Shown here in pieces: positions 28,601-40,600 of a stretch of DNA of 64,000 nt; the first letter of the stretch is position 1; each line of letters begins with the position of its first letter. A program made the position numbers and the translations under genes. The notes beneath the pieces are model-generated. The model was given only the letters and a program-made list of their open reading frames with translations. It did no database searches and was not told where the DNA came from. The DNA comes from Triops longicaudatus (lineage: Eukaryota; Arthropoda; Branchiopoda; Notostraca; Triopsidae), in contig JAGQDJ010000187.1 in the NCBI GenBank assembly GCA_022885665.1, positions 35,784 through 99,783 of the forward strand. The letters are read 5' to 3'.

Positions 28601-31600
28601 CTTTTTTGCTTCATTGTCTAACAATACTTTTAACTTTTACTTCTTATACAAGAAAATATTATATTTAACTCGTTTTTCTCGTAAATCACAAACATCGAAT
28701 TGTAGCAAAGCTTTGTCGAATAAACCTTTCACTCAAACCATACCCAGCATTTCACATGCTATTAAAAAAAAGCATAAAAAAATATTATTATAAATATATT
28801 TTTAACAATTAATAAAAAAAAGCGTTAAATTAATAAAAGGTCAAAGAATAATAAAACTCACCACCATATCGGATCCAGCTTTCGAGCCGTCACTCACGGC
28901 CGACGGAGAGCGGTCTACCCAATGCGGGGCATCCACCGACCCCGCCCCTTCGCTGACCGAATCTTCTTTCACGCTGCTCGCCGCTCCGATGGGCTCGGCT
29001 CTTTCAGTGGGCGTGGCGACACTTAGCGCCCCGCTGTCGGCACTTAAGACCAGTCCCGGATCCGGTGACGCTGTCCTGGAAGACGAAACGGTCGAAGTGC
29101 GCGCCCTGACGGCCGGTTTGTACTTTTCTGACGAAGCCTGCGAAATCGAGCCCGGACTGGCTGACCTTTCCAGCAAAACGGTCGAGTGCAAGGAATTCTT
29201 GGCTTCAGCTAAGTTCCCAAAGCCCGAGTGCGGCCTCGAGGACAAATCTTGTAACTCGATGCTCTCAGAAACCGGTGACGCAGCGCGGTACAAGTCTTCG
29301 GGCGCGAGTTTTAAGCTAGTAGCAGGATGGGCCGGTTCGGGCGACTGTGGCGCCACCGATGAGGTGACGACGTCTTCCAAGCCCCGGGCGACGATCAACT
29401 CGAGTCGGCCGCGGGCTTTCTGCAGAATGCCGATGGCTTCTTGGTGCGAGATGCCGGCATCCAACGCGGTTCCGTCGATGGCCAGGATTTGGTCACCTTC
29501 ACGAAGTCGTCCATCACTAAAAGCAAATAGAAAATGGAGAGAAAAGCGTCAAGACACCCTGGTACCAAGAAGTCGCGTAGGATCTCTTGTTATTTGTCTA
29601 TCTATGTAAGCAAAGCTGTCACTGATACAACTTTACTTACGATGACACTTACTTTTCGATACAACTTACTTTAGATAAAGCAATTTGTTCACTTTAGATA
29701 CAACTTAGTTTAGATAAAGCAATTTGTTCACTTTAAATAACTGTAATACACAAAATACACGGGCCGAATATTTTAACGTTCGTTCACTGTTCTACCACAA
29801 CAATCAACTCCCGCCAGCCTCGAAGAACAAGGCGCTACGGGGCCGACAGTTGTCTCGAATCGCCGTGACGTCACAGCGGAGCGCGGGTAATTTAAACATA
29901 ATAGGTAATTTGTCCCTCGCGTTTTCTATGCGCGACAAAAGCGAATATGAAAAGAGGAGTAGACTCGCAAAAGATTTTAAAAGCCATAAATATCGTTTGA
30001 CATAACGGGAATTATCATCTGATCTCGGATAATTCTCAGTATTTGGAAATATTCCACGTTACATTTCATTGTTGTTTACTCCTAATAGCGTCACTGACGT
30101 GGAGTTAGAGAATAAAGCCAGAGCTGTCCGATACCTCATTCACGCCCCCGTGTTTCGCCCGGACGATGAGATCCGGCACAGCTTAGCATGACTTAAGTTA
30201 GGACTACATTCCTGCGGCGCCACTAGGAACCCTACTATGGAATGCGCCCTATAGTGAAATGCTGCAAGTCCGAGTTTAATTTGCACTTCAGTTTATTCAT
30301 TTCGCGTTTTCATTGAGAGAAACATGGAGCTTTGAAAAGAGAAAAAATGAGTCAGCTGAAGTTCTTGTGACCGCAACATACGGCGTTGTGGAGGAAAAAA
30401 GTGAAAGAAAAACTGGCGTTTCGACGCTCGAGTATGTGGTTTCCTTTCAATTAGAGAAAATTTCATCTCTAGCTTCTCCAGTACGCTGATACTCCCTCTT
30501 CTTAAGAGCTAAGTCAACGGAACGGCAAATCGATAAAGCGATATGTCCGGTGAACCCCAATTCAATTAACAGATGGCATTTTAGCTCTCCGTTGCACTTG
30601 TTCACCCAGAGAAGAAACTCTTTAAAGTCGAAAGACACGAGATCGATATCTTAAGAGTTTAGGGGCTCATTCCATGGTCTGGTACAACTGAATTTCTTTG
30701 AGGTTTCTTTTTACTCAGTGGCCAGTACGTGAAAAAGTATACTCAAAGCGCAAAAAAATCTATTAGAAATAGACAGAGTGGATACTAACATCAATATTAC
30801 AAGGAAAAAACCAGCTAATTCGACGAAATGCACAGTTTCGTCGAAAAAGAGTAAAGTGAGAGTTATTCTCTATTATATACACTATTAGTGGTATTTAGTG
30901 TTTGTTTTCATAAAAAACTATGAGTTAAAAGCAACAACAAAAATCTTCACAATGGTTCACAACAGCGTATGCCAAATACTCCGACTGCAGGCGCCACCTC
31001 TTGCGCTCCACGCAACACAGTTCTCCTTCAAGCTGCCATTTCTCATCTCAAAGCTTCCACGAAACGTTCGAAACTCGTTTTCCTTGACAACTCTACTACC
31101 TCCTAACAATGATCTGGGAGCTGCTTTCAACTCGAAATTTCTCAGCAACTTGGACAAACCATCAACACTTGTCACTTGAGATTTTCACCCAAAGTCTACG
31201 CAACATTGACATTGAAATCTGCCCACTTTCCCCCTTAAACTTTAAACTTGCTACTTCAGTCTCCACGCGCGACCAGTTTCAGTTGTCAATAATGAATTAA
31301 GTCGTCAACACGTGCAAGATATCCTGTCTGCTCTTACTGCCATCTATGATCAATCACGAAACTTCTACTTCAATTTCCAATGTAGAAACATTTGAAATTT
31401 TAAGTACTAAGGAATAGTGAGAAGCTATTACAAAACGAGGCAAAATTCAACTTTTAAAGAATTTCATAATAGTTTCAATGACTTGTGCTTTATTTTCTTA
31501 CAACTAATGTTACCTAATTGTAACGACGGAAATTACGAAAAAAAGGCTTCAAACGCAGTCTTTTCTTATGTAAGTTAATAAGTCGACACGAAGCGATCCG

Positions 31601-34600
31601 ACCGTATTTCTTTGGCAGAAAAAGGACACGAAAGAGTCCACGTTTAACGGTTCATAACATAAAATCAGGACAACTATGGCTGACTGAGTCCATTGCAAGC
31701 CATCCAAGTTCAAAAAGCGACTCAGCTCTTTCACGATCAGCGACTTCCGACTGCAACCAACCATCCGTAATGAGCAATCTAATAAGGTTGTCTATTGATT
31801 TGGTCGAGGTACCCAACAATAGCCCCATTGTTGTTTAAGCGGTTCAATCAAGGCTTTTCAGTCAGCGCAAATTGAATGTTCGATTATTGTATGTTAAAAA
31901 ATTCTGACAGTTACATGCCATATATTCCGCGATTAGTCGATTCTCATAAAATCCTAATAGCGTCATTGATTTCTATTTACTTACACATGTTATTGTAACT
32001 AGTTGCAACCCAACAATGATATTTGTGGAGGCCTATACATTGTAGTAAATAATAATAATATTCTTCATTTTTGTGGGTTAAAGGTCAGAAACGTTCGGAA
32101 GGCAGGAAATTTTCTGATTACCATCGTGACATCAACGATGATTGTAGTGAACAACTAGAAACTAATCCAAAAGCTTTATTACAAGAACTAATCCAAAATC
32201 GTGCCACTTCCATCAAGCGCGTTACTAAAAACAATCCTAATTCGCTCATACTCCTTCGTAGGCACCAAGAGGCCCAAAAATCCCAATCGTAATCTGCTTA
32301 ACTCGGATAAAGCAACGCGGTGCATTCAGAACTGAGAGATTTCCGTGCAGCTGTCCTTTCGTTCATTAGCAAGCTTAACCTTTTCTTCGTACCGTTCTTA
32401 GCTATGTTTCTTCTAGGGGTTATTTTTTTATTGATTTTTTTTTTTTGCAATTTTGTCCTTTTTTTAGTGTTCTACCACTACTGGCACATCACGGATCGAT
32501 ATCGTCAGGATCCGTTTTTCCTGAACAACAACGACGCACAAAGTGGGTCCAGTTCCATCGATCCGTGCCTTTCGGGGCGGGCAGCGAGCGAAAGAATTTT
32601 CTCTGTCTTTTGTTCGCAACATTTTATTAGCTCACCTGCCCCTCTTGAGTCGAACCCGAAAAGAACATAAAACGAAGAACACACAAAGAAAAAATCGAGA
32701 AATGCAGTAACATAATTACAGAACCAGTGCTTCCAAGCCCAAAGTAGCCCATTTTTCCGTTTCCGTGGCATTATTCGGCTCACAGTTGTCAGGAAACGGG
32801 GTAAAAAGAGGGTGAGGGCGAAAGTAAAGGGAGGTGCAAAGGGAGAGCAACGCGGAGACAGTCAACCTCATGGCCATTTATTCCGTGTGCGGTAAGATTA
32901 GGTTGAATCCGCTCTGTTCCTTTCTCACTGCATTGTTGTCAGCCTGCAGTTGGTTCGGATACGAGCGCAGCCCCCGGGGGCGACGTGACTGCCTTGTATT
33001 GCTATTTCTTGAGCGAAGAGTGAAAGAAACTGCTAGCAACCGGAAGCGTATTCCGTAAACCCATTGTTTCGCCTTCCCTCGCTGCGACGCGCCCGTCCAA
33101 CCGCAGCAGTAGCAGGCTTACTAAGGGAGCGCGTTCAGCGTGCCGTTACAAAGCCAGCTCGCGTCTAACCGCAACTATTCTGAAGCAAACCGAACCTCAC
33201 GCCATCTAGTGAACTCGAGGAACCTTACTCAGTAAGGTTACTCAGGAGCATGCCGTTAATAGGACTCATGCCTCGGTTGGTTTTTCCATTTCTGATGTTT
33301 TACGGTTTTTTGAGTGTTTAAAACAATTTCTTGATTTTCTGATAATTTCTGTTTGAACTTTTGTTGATTCTTTTTTTTTACCAAACTTACAGTTGTTTTA
33401 CTTCACATTTTTTACGTCTGCTAGTTTTCTGTTCATTTTCCCGAAATTTTTAGTTGTTTCATTTTATTTTTGTCGTTTCTTGAATTTGTGTTAATTTTCT
33501 GGTCACGAATTCCTGTTAATTTTATTTTGAAAATTTTCCATTTTTTAATGGTTTGACTTTATCTCGAATTTTAGGTGATTCCTCTCCGGTTTTTCTGTAT
33601 TTTTTCTACCACTTTCTTGATTTCTTATTGAATTCTTATATGTTCCAAATCTTGGCTTTTAAGCTTTTTTAATATTGTAGTACTTCTTGCATTTTTGTTG
33701 GCTTTCATTATTTTTATTTCATGTTTTTTAATGTATTTTTACCCATTGCCTCCTTTTTAATTGCTTCTGATTTTTGTTAAATCTGACCTTATTCCCTATC
33801 ATACAAAATATGACTGTAATATTCATTAAGAAATAATTCAGTTACTAAAGAAATTAATTGTTAATTCTTGGAGAATTATTCGTCAAGACTTAATTAACTT
33901 ACTACAGAAATCCTGACATATGCGACACAAAATAAACAAATAGTCAGCAATAATAAAATATTGCCTCGGGCATCGGGAACGAAAAGCGAATGAACGCACC
34001 GCAATTATATTACGTTGATTACGAAAGGATTCCGGCTATTGCGTTCTTGTTATTGATTAATCAACCCAACGCAGAGCCTTCGAGGTTTCAGTACACTAAC
34101 GTACGTTCACACGGAAATTTTTATGTCGCAGCGTGTTTCAATATTTGAACCCACGACACAGTGTAATTTCAACGAAACTGTGGGTTTTACTCGTCTACTT
34201 AACGGCTAATACGCTCTTCTTGCTTGCATGCTCTTTGTTCACTGCTGAAAGTCGCCACTACATGGCGCTAGTGTTCTACCTTCCCTTGTTGAGGGGAAAT
34301 GCCTGTATTTCTCTAAAAATATAATTAAAAATAAAGTAAAAACAATACTGCGATGTACTTTCACGTACTTAACGTAAACTCTAGTAAACGTACTGCGATA
34401 CTGAAGAAATTCGAATGAAGAGAAAAAATGATCTTCGGAGCCATATTTCTTTCTACAGCCAGAAGTCAGTGTTGCAGTAGAAGCTTCCTTTAGAACAGAT
34501 TGTCTCCCTTCGTAAGGAAAATCAAAGGAGATCAAGCAAAATGAAATGACACTAAGCTGGAATGAACTTAAAATAGAGTGACATAAATTAGCTTAAATCC

Positions 34601-37600
34601 AAACGACTTAACTGCAAGTTAAACTAAGTTAAGTCAACCTGAAATAGATGTCAAATAAAGAAAAATTAGCTTGGAGAAATTCAATAAGGCTTCAAATCAA
34701 CGTTGACGCAAATGAGATAAATCCCATAAAAAGGATCATGAAAATGTTTCGTTTCTTGCCTTTTCGCCCTTGAAAAATGGGGCCAAAGTCTGTTTAGAAT
34801 GCGCGAACTGATTCACTTTCCGAGAATACGAAAGCCAGAATTTGCTGTTCTAGGCTGGGGATCACCGGTAGCCCAGCCAAAAGACTCCGCGAGGGACGGG
34901 GTATCCACTATGTTCAAATTCATTGTTACCCAACAGTCGAATTTCGTAGCCGCCCACCGCATTCCTAAGATTAATTATTGGCAAGAATGAAATCTCCTGT
35001 GCCCAGCCTGTAATAGCCAGTCCCTTTTTGACCTCCTTTTGAGCCAGACCCAATCCATGAATCATTTGACAGCTCGACGCAGGAATGACTGGCCTACCCT
35101 AGCGATACAGCCTAAACATACGCCATACAGCGCAGAAAGAACTAAGACAATTCTTGTCGGCCGCTGGATCACGATCGGCGATGAACAAGTGCGAACGCCG
35201 ACGCGAAACAGCAACGAGTCCGTTAGCAGATCTCGAAAGATCAGCACGATGATCCCACAACTCATCGTCCAACCACGTCCTACCTACTTGCGTGGGGGTA
35301 AATGGCTCCGGCCACGTGATCTGGTCCGGACCGTGCTGCTCAAAACCCTGGCCCGCCTCCGATTTCATTTGTTGCAACCTGAACAGGGAAAGAGCCACCT
35401 TACCGAGAGAGTTAAGCGCACCTCTGATTTCATTGTTGCAACCTGAACTGCGAACGATTCACCTTACCAAGAGAGTTAAGCGCTCACAAGGTTCACTGCA
35501 AGCCTCATGCGATGTTCTGGAACCGCCAGGTTATTCGCAGCCATTGATAAATTCGTGGTAGCAGCCTGTCACGTGTAAATAGCCCCAATTGTACTATTTA
35601 CGACCCCTTCGGTGCTGGAGTGTTGGAAGCGGGCTATTTATTTTGTCTTCGGCCGTTTCATCGCAATAAGCCTCCGCGAGGAGTCAGAAAAAAATATAAA
35701 AAATCTCGGACTAACAGAAGCTTATTTTCCAGTTAAGTCAAAGGGAGTTATCAACGCAATATATACATAAAATTTTTCAAATACCCACACTTGACTTTCA
35801 TTGAAATGAAAATCGACTCGTTCCTGTTATCAATTACAAGTTAATGATAAATCGCTTTAAGACTTTAAATCAACTTTATTAAGCTCAAACTGCACTAACA
35901 TAAATAAACTTAAACATCAAACAGAATAAATTCACCGTCCAATAAGCTTTGTACATTTAGATCCATTTACGCATAAAATCCAAATTTAATTAACTTAAAA
36001 CCAGCCATTTTCCAACAACTCGTTTTCACAACACTGATTGAAATGCCTCAGGAAAACACAGAATAATCCTCGTGATCTCGTCTCGAAACCAAAGTTTAAT
36101 TACAGCGAAGCCTGGGCCAAAACTAATTTTCCTTTCCTTTCAATCACGAATCCACTGGGACATCCAAAGTCTTCCTCCTTTTGCACCATTTTACGCCTTT
36201 TTTCAATCTCATTTTCATTGCCATGTCAATTTTTGTTGTTCCTTTATGGAAACGCTATCACCCTTCACAGGATTGCACCTCTTCTTTTTTCTACTTTTCT
36301 TTTTTTTTTTAGGCCATTTCGTAGGAATCTGTCTTACGCGCACAGCATCCTTCCGAATCCTTGCTGATGAGTTCCAACATTTATCACTTTCGGAAACACT
36401 GCACAAGGCCCATTTTTATTCCTGTTCCAATATCCCTCTTTCCCGAGAAATCCATAACAATGGAATGTCTTAATTCATAAATATCTTCTCTTTGAACTGA
36501 AAATAAGTCATTCGTTATGCTAAAAAGAATTATGCCAGTTTTGAGGCCGTTTGAGCAATATTTAATAACAAATTTTCTTCTCAGTTAAAGATCTTGTAGC
36601 GCTCCTTAGTGGCTGAATTCATATTTTTGCACTCACGAGTTCACAAATAAAAATTCATATTTAAAACTTTCGCCCTAAAACACACGCAAAGTGCTTGCAC
36701 GTAAACCGAAGTAGAATTAGTTCGGCATACGGTCACCAGAAATGGCACACATTGCAAATAAGCGCATAAGTGGTCACTAGTACGAACGCCATCTCGTGAG
36801 AAAAATATAGTTTCTAGCCTTCCAGTAGACCAATTCTCTGAATTCACGGAACTATTTTAACTGAAGACATTAGAAATTCAGTCAAGTGAATTTAATCTCG
36901 ATGCAAAGGCTTTTGGGCTGAATACACGGGCCAAAATGGCCCTAATTTTGCGTTTCTTTCGACTTTCAGGGTCTTTGAGTGCAAAAATGGTGTTTGCTTA
37001 AACAAGTATCGATCAGCTTTCCACACTTTTCAGCTTCGAGTCAAAAAGTACGTACTGTGTCGTATATTACGTACCCAAAACCCGAACATGGGAAACATTT
37101 CAGATTTCTCAAAATTAGTCCATGTGATTCACAGAAAAAAGCCCAAAATTGACAATATTGCAGTAAAAATGGTTCTGTTCCGTGTTAGGCAGTCGCGACG
37201 TTTCGTTGTTCAGAGCAATTTTCCTTCTCGCTCAGCAGAAAAGCGAGAAGCAACCGAGACACGGGTACACGGTAGTAACATAAAACTTTCGCCGGTTTTC
37301 TGTAGTAGTCAGTGTTTCCCCAGAGGAGCCATCAAGATGCGGATGAGCTGCTCCAGCAGCAACAATGTCGGTTGGCAGAGCGGTGGTGAAGAAACAATAC
37401 AAAAGACAATTTCCCACAGCTTAATTAATGCGCAAAAAGAGACAAACTACGTGGAGCAAGTCGGATATGGAAGACAAGAAAAAGTGCCACAAAACCGTCC
37501 AACAACATGCTTAAGAGGATCAGCAAGATGAAGAAAGTGAAAATGTGAAAAAGAGTCAAAAGAAAAGCTTCGGAGCCTGAATTTCTTCCTTCAAGTTTCT

Positions 37601-40600
37601 AAAAATGTTGTAACACCGAAACATATTGTGATCCATTAGTTCAACCTGGCAAACTGAGAACAGACCTGTTTGTAAACTCAAGTAGATAGTACCTCAGAAT
37701 TACTGTCTCAGGGTTTCTTGTCTCGAAAGAACAAATTTACGCCGTTTGTAACACAATCTGTTTTAATGAAAAGAGTGAGAGTTTCTTCTTCGTCGATGGC
37801 TCTGGAGCACGAATTTCTCTCGGAAATTACTGAAATAAGAATCAGTCCTTGTCTAGGCCCGCAAGTTTTCCTGCGCCCCGGGCTCATTTTCTCCAACAAT
37901 GTTTCTTTTGCTTTCCGTGCCAAGACCAGAAGTCGTTCTCTCCCCCACCCTTTCGCTACTGAGACAATTGATCTACAGGGATCGCCAATAAAGTTTTCAG
38001 AGAGTCAAGCCAAACGGCACACTGCCGAGTTCGCGAAATGAAAACTGTTCCAACTTTTGGCTTTGTCTTGACTTAACGATTCATTTAATGAAGAAACCTG
38101 TTACGGTTTATTTCTAGTTATTCTTTGGGTGTATTTTTTATATTCTCTGAAAAGGTTGAGAGACTAGAAATAAAGGCCTCGTACGCTTTAAGTTAAAATA
38201 CTAGAAATTTTCATGGTTTCGAACCGGCACACGCCACGCGATTGACTCCGCGCATTTCCAGTTTTCATTCCCCGCTGGCAGTGCGCTTAACGCGGCGATG
38301 CAGTCACGCCTGCTGCGGTCTCGCTCGCTGACCCGCAAAGCATTCCTGCTCTAGCGTGCCCAGGCAGGCCGAGCGGATGGCTTTCCCCGCGGCTTATCGC
38401 AGCCCATGCATGCACGAACCCGAGTCTCTACTATTCTCCCTCCCCCACTGCAGTGAGCGCCAGGGAGCCACGCTGTCCCGGCCTGCCTGGATTTCGTTCG
38501 ATTTTCTCGCACCGCGTTGGAGAAACGACAGGGGTTGCAGCCCTAGCTTGCCCGGGAGGCACAGCTCCTCACCTGCGGCCAAGCTGGCTTACCGGCACTT
38601 TCTGTGAAGGCAAACCGCGGTAAGCTCAGACGTCCCGGCCTGACTCCCGCGCATGTTCACTCAACGGCTTATCACAGCAAACCGCGTCAAGCCAAGTTGC
38701 TGAGGCGTGTTCAAGCTTCGTTGCTGCGGGAAGCTCAAGGCTTTCATTGCTACCCTACCTTACCCAGTCAAGGGGAGATTTATCGCATGGATTTATTTGT
38801 ACAAAGTATTGCAATACATCTCACGAACTCTGGTTTCTACCTTTCCTTTACGGTTAACCAAAGTGTAGCATAATACGAAACCTGCATAGCTGTAGAGCTG
38901 AGAAGAATCTTACGCCAAGGGTTAGACAATACTTCAATGTGTAAAATGAAGCTTAGCCAGGGGTAAGGTAGCCGGGTTTCTTTGTTGAGAAGACCAAAAG
39001 CGTGGCTCGGGTTACCCTGCTCACGTAGGATAGCACAGCCAGGAGCGTTTCGATGGCAAGGTAAACAACTATTTTTTGCGCTGTTGCCAAGCGGCCAGGT
39101 TTGAAAAGAACTTCTCTATTTACCTACTATTCTCGAGCTGAAGGAAACTAGGTGGCACCTGTCAAGTCCTCTAAAGAGTGGAGGGGAGCTAACCCCCTCC
39201 GTTGCTATAGCAACCTTTATTGGAGGTACCTGAGGGAGAGTCGTGTCGACGACGCGTGCAAATGATGGTGGTCACGCGGTCTGTCAAACGGATCCCTCGG
39301 ACACAGCCAAAGACTTGCTAACAACCTGACAGGGTGCGCAGGGGTTAATATGTTGCTTATCCAGCTCACTGACTCAGGGTGGTCTTAAATGACAGCCAAC
39401 TAACAATGGCTTCAGCTATAAAAACTCCAAAGCTTACTAGTATTTCGTGAATCAAGGCAATTTGCGGTTCAAAGCTATCGTTTGCTTTAAATAATATTTC
39501 AGAAAACTCCAAGATATCGCTATGATTTTTATCTGCGATAATAGTTCCTGAAGCTGGTATCGTTCAGGATTCAAGAGGACCAGAGCCAATTAGCCAAAGA
39601 TACTTTCCGTGTAAGAAGAAATCCCGAGTCTAAAAACATTTTGCGAAACGACTCTTTTATTTTCTCTTCGTCTCGGCTAACAGTGCACGCCAAGTGATAA
39701 TCAAGCCTACAGTTCGCGAAACTGCCTCTTAGAACGTAAAGGGAACGGCCCTTTGTTCCGAGTTCATATAGCCTATATAGCTAAACGACAAATTCGGCTC
39801 AAGAAGCCTGCCACGACCCCTTAAAAACGGGGGGAAAAAATACGCCAATATGAAAACAGATGGAAGAAATGATAAGAAGAGCAGGAAAGTTTCTCCCTCG
39901 CGCGCTACCGAAAGTCATTGTCGTTTTCCATCAAGTCAGTTAATGAGCTGCTCGCATTTCCTCGTTTGACTTCGCATCATCGATCTTGAATACATCTGCT
40001 ACCCTAAACACTAACACACCCTCTCCTTACTGCTTATCACCCGAGCGAAGAACGCCAAAGCGCTATAGACAAGTCATTGATCGACACATAAGAAACGAAC
40101 CCTTGCCAGTTTTCTCCTTTTCCTAAAGCTTCACAAACATATCTATAGTTTGCTAACCTGACTCAAAACCCACCTACCCGTCCCAGTACCCAGTACGATA
40201 GCCACAAGGTGGAACGGAGATGGACAACTCAACGCTTTTCTCGTAAAGAAAGCTTGGCTTCGTTGAATGAAGATTTGCTTAACGCGCACTTTATCGTCAA
40301 TGAAGGGAAAACTGGCCAATAGAGCAGTTTACGATAAAACGCACTCTTTTATTGCAAATAACGTTGTTTAACAGGGTCATATTGAGCCTTAACCGGTCTT
40401 GTGGCGTGGGCGGCGTCCAGACACAGAGCTGCTTCATCGTCACTAACTCTTGTTGCTCTTGAGTAACACAATTTTTGCTAAACCCTGCTCATAAACCCGG
40501 TCAAAGACGGCGCTTTAACTTTAAAGACGTTTAACTGTGGATTCTCGTAGTCCATAGTATTTTTCCCATATGGTTTAGTGGTTAGGATTGGCTATCCTCA

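Noticed and set aside
28989..29609. 206-codon plus-strand open frame opposite MPDZ exon 5
   Set aside because: It is antisense to a confirmed coding exon whose GC-rich codon use removes stops on the other strand; no domain or promoter.
32320..32670. 116-codon frame with a membrane-like hydrophobic run
   Set aside because: The hydrophobicity comes from a T-rich low-complexity stretch (32.40-32.47 kb) rather than a conserved membrane segment.
38210..38290. B-box-like GGTTCGAAACC on the minus strand
   Set aside because: No A box at the right distance and no cloverleaf pairing, so not called a tRNA.
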